Of a DNA stretch of 64,000 bases, positions 37,318-45,026 are shown piece by piece. The translations under genes and the position numbers were made by a program. A model generated the notes under the pieces. It was not told where the DNA came from and searched no databases. It saw only the letters and a list, made by a program, of their open reading frames with translations. The stretch spans positions 1-64,000 of the forward strand of contig DASPXV010000108.1 of the NCBI GenBank assembly GCA_035637115.1. Direction: 5' to 3'. How positions within the stretch are numbered: the first letter of the stretch is position 1; the number at the start of each line of letters is the position of its first letter. The DNA is from JAICSD01 sp035637115. GTDB taxonomy: Bacteria > Acidobacteriota > Vicinamibacteria > Vicinamibacterales > 2-12-FULL-66-21.

Positions 37318-38088
37318 TCACGCTCGCGAGGCCAGGATGATCCAGACGTCGGCGTCCGGATGCCACGGGCCGCCGCGGTAGTCGCCGAGCACGGCGCGGA
37401 CGTGGAGTCCCGCCTTCTCGAGGCGACGTCGCATCTGCGGTACCGACAGCGTGCGGAACGTCAGCGCGAACTTGTGAAGCCGCCTCGCGCCGCCGCGCTT
37501 CTCGACGTATTCCTGGTCGAACATCGTCAGGCCGCGCCGCCGATCCTGACGCACCGTCTCGCGCAGCGTGAGATGCGTCCTGGCGTCACGCGAACCGGAG
37601 AGCGTCACACGACGGTTGTACTCGGACCACCGAGGGAGATCAGGCACGAGGTCGATCCCGAGAATCCCATCGCGCCGCAGCACGCCGGCCACGGCCGTCA
37701 GCGTGGCGGAGAGATCGCGCTCGCGAGTCAGCGATTGCAACATCCCGTACGGGGCCATGACGAGTCCGAAGCCGGGCCGCTTCCGAAACGGCAGATGCCG
37801 GATGTCCCCCCGCACGAAGCGCGCGCGATCGATGAGCCCGGCACGCCGCGCTTTCATCCGCGCGCGCCCGAGCATCGCTTCAGAACGGTCAATGCCCACG
37901 AGCCGCGCTCCCGACTTGAGAAGCGGCAAGGCGAGCCGGCCGGTCCCGCACCCCAGCTCGAGCACCGTCCCGATCTGCCGCTTTGCCAGGTCCTGCCAGA
38001 AGCGCACGTCCCGCCGCGCGACAGTGCGCGCGTTCTCCCAGTCGTAAAACGGCGCGTACTCGTCCCACCCCTGCCAGCCTTCGCTCAT
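37318..38088 (-). CDS. SAM-dependent methyltransferase of the RiPP operon
   Basis: 256 residues, class I Rossmann methyltransferase: YAPFYDWENART near the start, motif I LELGCGTGRLALPLL (43-57), acidic GIDRSEAML, and PFRKRPGFGLVMAPYGML for motif IV. The C-terminal half carries substrate-specificity elements with several Arg. First gene of the coupled minus-strand RiPP operon. It may methylate the precursor (a terminal carboxyl or a side chain); the sequence does not say which. Divergent from the exopolysaccharide arm across a 244-bp gap. Confidence 0.82.
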   Translation of the reverse strand: MSEGWQGWDEYAPFYDWENARTVARRDVRFWQDLAKRQIGTVLELGCGTGRLALPLLKSGARLVGIDRSEAMLGRARMKARRAGLIDRARFVRGDIRHLPFRKRPGFGLVMAPYGMLQSLTRERDLSATLTAVAGVLRRDGILGIDLVPDLPRWSEYNRRVTLSGSRDARTHLTLRETVRQDRRRGLTMFDQEYVEKRGGARRLHKFALTFRTLSVPQMRRRLEKAGLHVRAVLGDYRGGPWHPDADVWIILASRA

Positions 38089-38202
38089 GGAATCAGCGGG
38101 TGTAGAGTAGCAGAACCAGCACGGGTTCAGCTATTTGCGGGAAATTGGCCGATTACAGAATTGTGCAGGAATGCGCAGTTCCGACACAGCATCCGCTCTT
38201 CA

Positions 38203-38231
38203 ACACGGCCATTTCCGCTATAAGGCCGTGT
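38203..38231. promoter_or_regulatory. inverted repeat in a divergent intergenic region
   Basis: A perfect 8-bp dyad ACACGGCC / GGCCGTGT with a 13-nt spacer, in the 244 bp between the RiPP operon and the exopolysaccharide arm. It could be an operator or a transcript hairpin. No -10/-35 pair was convincing in this gap. Confidence 0.3.
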
Positions 38232-38332
38232 ATCATGTTGGTACGCTTGATGTAGAGGACTACACCTGGATCTACATCGCAGTTAAGTCACTGCGCCCCG
38301 GCCCGGCCCGTGCCGATAATGGTCATACATAC

Positions 38333-38836
38333 GTGAAGTCCATCCTTGCCGCCGTCGCAATGACTGCTTCGGTCGCGGCAGTGAGCGCTGCCGGGCCGCC
38401 GCCTGCCCGAGTGGCGGCCAGGGCTGCGGCGACGTCCGCCCGGTCGACATCGGTGATGGGCGCAGCCTGGAACCAGGACAACGCCCCAATTCCGGGCGCC
38501 CGCCTGCAACTCCGCAACCTCGTGAGCGGAAAGCTCGCCGGCACGACGGTCGCCGACGAGGCGGGGCGGTTTTCATTCTCCAACATCGAGGGCGGCACCT
38601 ACGTCGTCGAACTCGTCGGAACCAACGGAAAGATCGTCACCGTCGGACACGCGTTCGTGATTGCGCCGGGTGAGGCGGTCGCGACCTTCGTCCGCCTTGG
38701 ATCGAAGGTCCCCTGGTTCAATGGATTCTTCAGCAATTCAGCGGCGGCCGCCGCGTCCAGCGCGGCCAGCCAGGGCATCACTGCCCTCGCGCCCGTGCAG
38801 CTGCCGCTGAGCGCACCCGGTTCCGGCTCGCAATAA
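38333..38836 (+). CDS. secreted protein with carboxypeptidase regulatory-like domain
   Basis: About 167 residues. An N-terminal signal peptide (MKSILAAVAMTASVAAVSAA) is followed by a carboxypeptidase-regulatory-like beta sandwich (PIPGARLQLRNLVSGK; DEAGRFSFSNIEGGTYVVELV), then a Ser/Ala-rich tail. Such proteins often open exopolysaccharide loci in Acidobacteria; the function is unknown. The start is GTG 38333, because the signal peptide begins there; the open frame extends upstream without family-like sequence. It ends 6 bp before the tyrosine autokinase gene. Confidence 0.75.
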   Translation: MKSILAAVAMTASVAAVSAAGPPPARVAARAAATSARSTSVMGAAWNQDNAPIPGARLQLRNLVSGKLAGTTVADEAGRFSFSNIEGGTYVVELVGTNGKIVTVGHAFVIAPGEAVATFVRLGSKVPWFNGFFSNSAAAAASSAASQGITALAPVQLPLSAPGSGSQ

Positions 38837-38842
38837 CCGCCG

Positions 38843-41116
38843 ATGTTCGACACGCAGGAACTTCGCGCCCAGATGCCGTCGGACGTGGCGGGCGCATCAG
38901 CATCCGTGCAGCTGCCCGCGCCCGGGCCGCAGCCGGTACACCTGCTCGACCGGTTAAATGCGGTCTTCCGCCATCGCCGCCTCGCGGGCGTCGCGTTCGC
39001 GCTCGTCGTCACGGCGATGATGGTGCAGACCTACTCCACTATCCCGGTCTACCAGGCGTTCTCGAAAGTCCAGATCCAGGACGAGCGGACGACGCAGATC
39101 GGCACGCTGAACGCGAACGATCCGGCGTTCTGGCAGGATGCCGAGCCGTACTACCGCACGCAGTACAGCATCATCGAGAGCCGCGGACTCGCGCGACGCG
39201 TCGTGCGCAAGTTGAATCTCGCGGGCAATCCGCTCTTCAACGGTTCAGCCCCCGCTCCGCGCGATCCGATCTCGCTCGCACGCCAGGCGCGCGCCGCTGC
39301 GGGGACGAAACTGCGATCCATGTTTTCCGGACCGCCGCCGGCCGCCGCCGCGCCCGCGCTTGACGAGTCAGAACAGGAAGCGCGGCTGATCAGCGCCTTC
39401 CTCGGCGGCCTGCACGTCCAGCCCGAAACGTCGACGCGTCTCGTTCGCATCGTGTACCAGCACAGCGATCCGCGCTTCGCGGCGCTGGCGGCCAACACGG
39501 TCGCCGAGGAGTATGCGCAGCAGAACATCGATCTGCGCCTCGCGAACACACAGAAGACACTGAAGTGGCTCGGCGAGGAGCTGGAGCGGTACCAACAGCA
39601 ACTGTCCGAGAGCGAAGCCGCGCTGACGCAGTATCGCGAACAGCACAACGCGGGCTCGCTCGAAGAGAAGCAGAACCTTGTTGTTTCGCGCCTGAACCAG
39701 CTGAACGACACGCTCACGAAGGCGCGGAATGAACGCGTGAGCAAGCAGGCGATCTACGACCAGTTGAAGCGCGCAGATCCCAACAGCGACGCGATCGACA
39801 ACTTCCCTGTCGTCGGCACCAATTCGGCCGTCGTTGAGGCGAAGAACAATCTCGCGACGCTGAATGCGACCAAGGCGAGCTACGCGGGCCGATACCTTGC
39901 GGATCATCCGAAGATGATCGACGTCAACACGCAGATCGACAACGCGAAGCGCAGGCTGGTGGCGGAACGGACGAAGGTCCTTGAACACATCCGGAACGAC
40001 TACAGCGCGGTTCTCGCGCAGGAGCGCAGTTTTGCCGGGCAGCTGCAGGAGCAGCAGGCGGCAGTCAACGATCTCGACAAAAAGGGCGGAGACTATAAGA
40101 TTCTGCAGCGCAAGGCGGACTCCGAGCGCACGGTCTACCAGACGCTCCTGCAGCAGCAGAAGGAACTGTCGGTCGTGGCAAACAGCCGCGCCAACAACGT
40201 GCAGGTCATGGACCGCGCGGAAGTTCCGGGCGCGCCAATCCTGCCCAATCCGCGTAAAGACTGGATCACCGCGATCCTCGCGGGTCTCACGCTCGCCGTC
40301 GGCCTCGCGTTCGGGATCGAATACCTGGACGACACGGTGAAGACCCCCGAGGACATCCGCCGCCTGAATCTCCCGCTGCTCGGCCTCGTACCCGCGGTCC
40401 GCGGCGACCGCGTACCGGTGCTGACGCAGGCCGTGCCGCATGACTTCGGCGAGGCGTTCCGCTCGCTGCGCACGTCGCTGGTGTTCACGAGCGGCGCGCA
40501 GGGCACGCGGATGATCGCCGTCACGAGCAGCCAGCCGCTCGAGGGCAAGACGACGACGGCGTGCAACCTGGCCACCGCGCTCGCGCTCGGCGGATCGCGC
40601 GTGCTGCTGATCGACGCGGACATGCGGCGTCCGGGCATGCACAAGACGATGGGCCTGCAGAATGGGATAGGGCTGTCGCACATCCTCGTCGGCCAGGCGC
40701 GCGTCCGCGACGCCGTGCAGCGCACGAGCGAGCCGAACCTGCTCGTCATTTCCGCGGGACGAACGCCCCCGAACCCATCAGAGCTGCTGTCGTCGGAGCG
40801 GATGAAGAGCCTGCTCACGAACCTGCAGGTCGGGCCGTTCGACTGGGTCATCATCGATACCCCGCCCGTGCTCGCCGTCACGGATGCCGTAATCCTCGCG
40901 CAGTACGTGTCGGGGGTCGTTTTCGTCGTTGGCTCGGAAATGACGCGGCGCATGCACACGCAGCGCGCCCTGGAGACGCTGCAGTCGGGTCATCCGCGCA
41001 GCATCACGGTGGTGCTGAACCGCGTTGACTTCAACCGCAACAAGTACTACTACTCTCGCTACTACGGCTATCAGTACAAGAGCTACTACGGACAGTCCCA
41101 GCAGGGCGCGGCTTAA
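38843..41116 (+). CDS. Wzc-type polysaccharide co-polymerase with tyrosine autokinase domain
   Basis: Inner-membrane protein of 757 residues that sets chain length and drives export of the polysaccharide. It has a Wzz domain with a first membrane segment (about 50-70) and periplasmic coiled coil (about 215-330 and 370-440), a second membrane segment (about 474-492), then a cytoplasmic BY-kinase: Walker A SSQPLEGKTT (K569), Walker A' LLIDADMRRPG (about 588-598) and Walker B VIIDTPP. It ends with a Tyr cluster, YYYSRYYGYQYKSYYGQ, the autophosphorylation tail. That tail is encoded where the next gene already begins in another frame (overlap 92 bp). Confidence 0.93.
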   Translation: MFDTQELRAQMPSDVAGASASVQLPAPGPQPVHLLDRLNAVFRHRRLAGVAFALVVTAMMVQTYSTIPVYQAFSKVQIQDERTTQIGTLNANDPAFWQDAEPYYRTQYSIIESRGLARRVVRKLNLAGNPLFNGSAPAPRDPISLARQARAAAGTKLRSMFSGPPPAAAAPALDESEQEARLISAFLGGLHVQPETSTRLVRIVYQHSDPRFAALAANTVAEEYAQQNIDLRLANTQKTLKWLGEELERYQQQLSESEAALTQYREQHNAGSLEEKQNLVVSRLNQLNDTLTKARNERVSKQAIYDQLKRADPNSDAIDNFPVVGTNSAVVEAKNNLATLNATKASYAGRYLADHPKMIDVNTQIDNAKRRLVAERTKVLEHIRNDYSAVLAQERSFAGQLQEQQAAVNDLDKKGGDYKILQRKADSERTVYQTLLQQQKELSVVANSRANNVQVMDRAEVPGAPILPNPRKDWITAILAGLTLAVGLAFGIEYLDDTVKTPEDIRRLNLPLLGLVPAVRGDRVPVLTQAVPHDFGEAFRSLRTSLVFTSGAQGTRMIAVTSSQPLEGKTTTACNLATALALGGSRVLLIDADMRRPGMHKTMGLQNGIGLSHILVGQARVRDAVQRTSEPNLLVISAGRTPPNPSELLSSERMKSLLTNLQVGPFDWVIIDTPPVLAVTDAVILAQYVSGVVFVVGSEMTRRMHTQRALETLQSGHPRSITVVLNRVDFNRNKYYYSRYYGYQYKSYYGQSQQGAA

Positions 41117-42476
41117 CACACCGCGCGCCGAGTGGGGCGCGCGCGCGATCGTCCTGCTGATCGGCGTCACCGCCTTCCTCTTTGCCGGCAGTTACCTTTC
41201 GACGCTGATCTTTCCGGCACTGCTTTGTGCGCTGCTGACGATCATGTATCGCCCGTGGGCGGGCCCCGACGTGTCGCCGGCGCTCGATCGAACACTCCTT
41301 GTCGTTGCCGCTGCGATCGCGCTGCAACTCGTGCCTCTGCCCTCGTTCGTCATCGATCGCCTGTCCCCCACCGCGCGCACGATCTGGCAGAGCCTCAGCC
41401 TCGGTCCAGTTAGCGGACCGCTTCCCATCAGCGTCGACCTGTCGTTCACCGCTTGGGCGCTGGGCATCTACGCGGGAGCGATCGCCATCTTTTTTGTGTC
41501 GCGCCAGGTGTTCGCGGAAGGCGGCGTGCGCATCGTCGCGCGTGGAATCGGGACGGTCGGTCTGCTGCTCTCGGCCGAGTGCCTGGCGCAGGATGCGACG
41601 GCCCATGGGTTGATGTACTGGCGCTGGAAGCCGCCATTCGAAGTCGCTTATCCGTTCGGGCCCTTTCTCAATCGCAATCATTTCGCGACGTGGGTCGTGA
41701 TGGCCGTGCCGACGGCGTTCGGATATCTCCTCGCGCACGGCTCAGCGCATGCGCGCCGGCGGACGGACCGGATCACGTGGCACCAGGCGCTGCTGGAGCT
41801 GCTGGACGGCCGCTCGATCTGGCTCGCCGCGGCAATCTGCCTTATGCTCGTGGGGCTTGTCGCGTCGTTGTCGCGGGCCGGCATGCTCGGGTTAGTTGCC
41901 GCGCTCGTGGTCGCAATCTATTTGCGTGGCAGGAGCGCGGACGCGCCGGCGTCAGGGTGGGCGCTCGCCGCGCTCGGCCTGGCGGCGCTCGCGGCAGTCA
42001 TTCGTATCAATCCGCTGGAGCTCTATCACCGTTTCGGCGCCGCGGGGATCGCGGCGAGCGGCCGGCTGGAGATCTGGCGCGCCACGCTGCCCGTGGTGAA
42101 AGATTTCTGGCTGACCGGCGCCGGCGCCGGCACCTTCGAGACGGTCATGCTCGTGTACCAGCGCGCGCCATCGTTGTTCAGGATCAACGCAGCGCATAAC
42201 CACTACCTGCAGGTCGTCGCCGAAGGAGGCCTCCTGGTCGGCCTGCCCGTTGCCGCGGCGGCGTGGCTTTTCGTCCGCGACGCTTGGCACGCGCTCGATC
42301 GCGATCAGTCCGGCATGTACCTCCTTCGCGTCGGAGCTTTCAGCGGACTCGTCGGCGCCGCGGTGCAGAGCCTCTGGGAAACAGGAGTAGCGACACCCGC
42401 GAATGCGATTCTTGCGGCGGTTCTCGCCGGCGTTGTGATGCATCGATCCGCCAGGCCCGTGAGGGTGAGCGACTGA
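41025..42476 (+). CDS. O-antigen ligase / polysaccharide polymerase family membrane protein
   Basis: Up to 483 residues with about 10-12 hydrophobic segments. The Wzy/WaaL-like region contains FLNRNHFATWVVM (about 212-224), SLSRAGMLGLVAALV and the periplasmic GAGAGTFETVMLVY followed by AHNHYLQVVAEGG, the ligase signature His. It would polymerise or ligate undecaprenyl-linked repeat units. No ATG, GTG or TTG occurs between 41028 and the first membrane segment, so the start is either ATG 41025, inside the kinase gene and giving a Thr/Ser-rich leader, or a non-standard codon near 41115. It is followed 1 bp later by the HAD gene. Confidence 0.85.
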   Translation: MTSTATSTTTLATTAISTRATTDSPSRARLNTPRAEWGARAIVLLIGVTAFLFAGSYLSTLIFPALLCALLTIMYRPWAGPDVSPALDRTLLVVAAAIALQLVPLPSFVIDRLSPTARTIWQSLSLGPVSGPLPISVDLSFTAWALGIYAGAIAIFFVSRQVFAEGGVRIVARGIGTVGLLLSAECLAQDATAHGLMYWRWKPPFEVAYPFGPFLNRNHFATWVVMAVPTAFGYLLAHGSAHARRRTDRITWHQALLELLDGRSIWLAAAICLMLVGLVASLSRAGMLGLVAALVVAIYLRGRSADAPASGWALAALGLAALAAVIRINPLELYHRFGAAGIAASGRLEIWRATLPVVKDFWLTGAGAGTFETVMLVYQRAPSLFRINAAHNHYLQVVAEGGLLVGLPVAAAAWLFVRDAWHALDRDQSGMYLLRVGAFSGLVGAAVQSLWETGVATPANAILAAVLAGVVMHRSARPVRVSD

Positions 42477-42477
42477 C

Positions 42478-43206
42478 ATGTCGCTCCGTCTTGGTTTCGA
42501 CGTCGACGGCGTGCTTGCAGACTTTCGCGCGGCGTTTCGCGCCGTTGCGACGCGCATCACACACGGGGATCCGCACGACTTCGACGACATGTCCTCGCCG
42601 CAGAGCGACGTGCCGTTGTCGCAGGACGAGGTGCGACGCGTCTGGGATCACATCGCGAAAACGCCGAACTGGTGGATGGAGATCGAGGCGTACGAGCCGG
42701 AACAGATCGCGCGGCTCTACGGGCTGGCGAGGGCGGCCGGGTGGGAGGTCTTTTTCCTGACGAAGCGGCCCCCGTCCGCAGGGGACTCCGTGCAGTTCCA
42801 GACCCAGTGGTGGATCGAGCGGTTCGGCTTCTATCTGCCGTCAGTGCTGACAGTGCCGGGCTCGCGGGGAGAGATCGCGAACGCGCTCAGGCTCGATCTG
42901 ATCCTCGACGACCAGTTGATCAACTGCGTCGAGGTCGTAAGCGCGTCGACGACGAAAGCGATCCTGATGCAGCGCACGGTGGATGCCGTCGCGCGCGATC
43001 ACGCGACGAGCCGGGGAATCGGTGTCGTGTCAAACCTGGCGGATGCGCTCGGCGTCATGGAGCGGCTGCAGGACGTGCTCGCCCACAAGCGCGGGCGGCT
43101 GCTCCGTCTTACAGACTGGTTTTCGAGGGCGCCCGGGATGCAGACGCTTCCGCAGAATCCGCGCGCCATCCGGCCGGTTCCTCCCGTCGACCGCTCCCAT
43201 CGGTAG
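42478..43206 (+). CDS. HAD-family hydrolase-like protein
   Basis: 242 residues. The N-terminal motif GFDVDGVLADF (residues 6-16) is the HAD nucleophile loop DxD. FFLTKRPP (about 92-99) supplies motif II, and LILDDQLINC (about 141-150) the acidic motif IV. It resembles 5'-nucleotidase/deoxynucleotidase-like HAD proteins; the substrate is unknown. Last gene of the plus-strand exopolysaccharide arm. Its final 98 bp overlap the end of the convergent nucleotidyltransferase gene, and its Pro/Arg-rich C-terminus lies in that overlap. Confidence 0.8.
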   Translation: MSLRLGFDVDGVLADFRAAFRAVATRITHGDPHDFDDMSSPQSDVPLSQDEVRRVWDHIAKTPNWWMEIEAYEPEQIARLYGLARAAGWEVFFLTKRPPSAGDSVQFQTQWWIERFGFYLPSVLTVPGSRGEIANALRLDLILDDQLINCVEVVSASTTKAILMQRTVDAVARDHATSRGIGVVSNLADALGVMERLQDVLAHKRGRLLRLTDWFSRAPGMQTLPQNPRAIRPVPPVDRSHR

Positions 43207-44227
43207 GCGCGCTCCACTTCAACGCTCCCGCGGCCGCGCGACGCGCATACGAAAACGGCAGCCATTCAGCGCGGTTTGTGATGGCGCGCATGTACTCGGC
43301 ATCGGGCCAGAGATGCTCTCGCAGGAGCGTCAGCCGCTCGCCCCATCCGTTCGAGACCCGCAGGTCGAGCCACAATTCATCGACTCGTCGCGATGCGCGC
43401 AGCAGTTGTGCGCTCGGCTCGTGCGCTGCCGCATGCTCATGGAGCCGCTGCGCCAGCTCGTAAAGTCGCGGGCTGCCAAAATGCATTTGGGCGCGCTGCA
43501 GCGCTGCCGCGCATACCGCAGTAATTCGTCCCGCCACCGCGCATTCAACAAACGCGTTCACGCCGGCCTCGTCGAGCGCCCGAACGAGCGCGGCGATCTC
43601 GTAGAACCAGAGGAGCAGCGGATCTTCGCGGTGGTGTGCGACGACGTGAACGCAGGCGATTAAGAGCGCGTGCGGCAACGCGGGCCCCCACGCAGCGGAA
43701 CCAAGCTCGGGAATCGGAACGGCGCTCGCCCGAAGCGTGTCCGCGCTCATCACGTCCCTGAACACTAACGGCGAGGCGATTCGCCAGTGGACGTCGAGCG
43801 CATGCTCGACATCCGCATCGTCGCGTCGTATGAAGTGGGATTGTCCGAGGATGAGCGTGCCGCGCACGTGTACCAGACGTTCGTAGCCGAGTTCCTGCAG
43901 CGCGCGGGAGGCGCGTTCCTCTTCTTCCTGCGCGATCACCAGGTCCGTATCCGATCGCGGTCGAAGCGCAGGGGATTCGTAGAGCACATGCGCGAGGTGC
44001 GCCCCCTTGATGATGATTGGGCGCAGTCCCGCGGTCGCGAGCGCGTCAAGAACGCGGCGCAGTTCCTTTGTTCGTAGCAGGGACAGCGCCTCGTACCCCG
44101 CGAGCAGCGCTTTGAGGCGATCGGCGTCGGCGGGCAGCGCCTGCACGGCCAGCGCTGACCGCGCGAGCAGCGCGTCCACGCCATGCGCGTGCGCGAAGTC
44201 CAGCAACGCTTCTGTGTCGGCTTGCAT
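43109..44227 (-). CDS. nucleotidyltransferase-family protein (NTP_transf_5 type)
   Basis: 372 residues. The block PIIIKGAHLAHVLYE followed by RPRSDTDLVI (about 93-117) is the signature of the family, with the DxD of the nucleotidyltransferase fold. FIRRDDADVEHALDVHWRI follows. Family members are common in exopolysaccharide and lasso-peptide loci, but no biochemical role is settled. Its C-terminal 30 residues overlap the convergent HAD gene by 98 bp. The start at 44227 overlaps the stop of the upstream methyltransferase. Confidence 0.8.
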   Translation of the reverse strand: MQADTEALLDFAHAHGVDALLARSALAVQALPADADRLKALLAGYEALSLLRTKELRRVLDALATAGLRPIIIKGAHLAHVLYESPALRPRSDTDLVIAQEEEERASRALQELGYERLVHVRGTLILGQSHFIRRDDADVEHALDVHWRIASPLVFRDVMSADTLRASAVPIPELGSAAWGPALPHALLIACVHVVAHHREDPLLLWFYEIAALVRALDEAGVNAFVECAVAGRITAVCAAALQRAQMHFGSPRLYELAQRLHEHAAAHEPSAQLLRASRRVDELWLDLRVSNGWGERLTLLREHLWPDAEYMRAITNRAEWLPFSYARRAAAGALKWSAPTDGSGRREEPAGWRADSAEASASRAPSKTSL

Positions 44228-44925
44228 TACGCCCTCGGCGTGCAGATGAACCAGGCCTGGCTGTTCAGCAGCGATCGAGTGAGCGGAACGGGCGAGAACG
44301 TACGCCGCTCGATGATGAGGCGTTCGCCGATTTCACGTTCCACGTCGCGCCACTCGAAACCTTTATGTCCGTAGTACATGAAGGGTCCAGTGGCCCCTTC
44401 TCCGTCGTAGACGACCCGAGAGACCGGCAATCCAGCGACGGAGCGCGCCATCTCTATCGGCGAGTATCGCTCGCGATGAGCGTAGTCCCCGAGGCGGCGC
44501 AGACCGGCGACCGCACGAACGAGCTGTTTCCCGAGGACGCTCGGGCCGGTTTCAATTGGAACGCTGACGACGACGCGTCCGCCCGGCGCGCAGAGGGTTG
44601 CCAGCTCCTGAATGATATGCCGCCGTTCCGGCTCGAGACAGTGCTCGAGAACCTCCATGCAGGTGACAATGTTCCACGTGCGAGCGTCGGATGAGCCGAG
44701 ATCGCGCGTGAGCGCGAAACTGACTCCGGGCAGATCGCCGAGGCGCGTGCGGCAACCTTCGATCTGCCCGGGCTCCACGTCTACGCCGCGGGTTGCGGCG
44801 AATGTCGCGTGCACCATCGCGACGAACGTCCCGTCGCCACAACCGTAGTCCAGCAGCCGCCCGCCCGCGTAAGGCTCGACCAGGCGCCGCGCCAGATCGA
44901 ACCGGCTGCCGTGGCTCCAGGCCAC
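44227..44925 (-). CDS. SAM-dependent methyltransferase, start uncertain
   Basis: Class I methyltransferase: motif I RLLDYGCGDGTFVAMV (about 23-38), acidic GVDVEPGQ, CMEVLEHCLEPE (about 88-99) and CAPGGRVVVSVP. The GTG at 44925 gives 232 residues. The same frame stays open and protein-like upstream to 45030 (RDTKSDSVDADRIAGGHYA, then RKQIHCPSRVV), which looks like a natural N-terminus. That stretch has no ATG, GTG or TTG, so either a CTG near 45030 is used or the start codon has been lost. It overlaps the stop of the upstream flavoprotein gene in that case. Confidence 0.78.
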   Translation of the reverse strand: MAWSHGSRFDLARRLVEPYAGGRLLDYGCGDGTFVAMVHATFAATRGVDVEPGQIEGCRTRLGDLPGVSFALTRDLGSSDARTWNIVTCMEVLEHCLEPERRHIIQELATLCAPGGRVVVSVPIETGPSVLGKQLVRAVAGLRRLGDYAHRERYSPIEMARSVAGLPVSRVVYDGEGATGPFMYYGHKGFEWRDVEREIGERLIIERRTFSPVPLTRSLLNSQAWFICTPRA

Positions 44926-45026
44926 GACGCGGCTCGGGCAGTGAATCTGCTTGCGCGCGTAGTGGCCTCCGGCGATCCGATCGGCGTCTACGCTATCGCT
45001 TTTGGTATCGCGAGTAGGAACGGGCG

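Noticed and set aside
43109..44227. Nucleotidyltransferase-family gene as part of the RiPP cluster
   Set aside because: Such genes do occur with lasso clusters, but here it is 5 kb away, beyond a plus-strand operon, and embedded in the exopolysaccharide arm.
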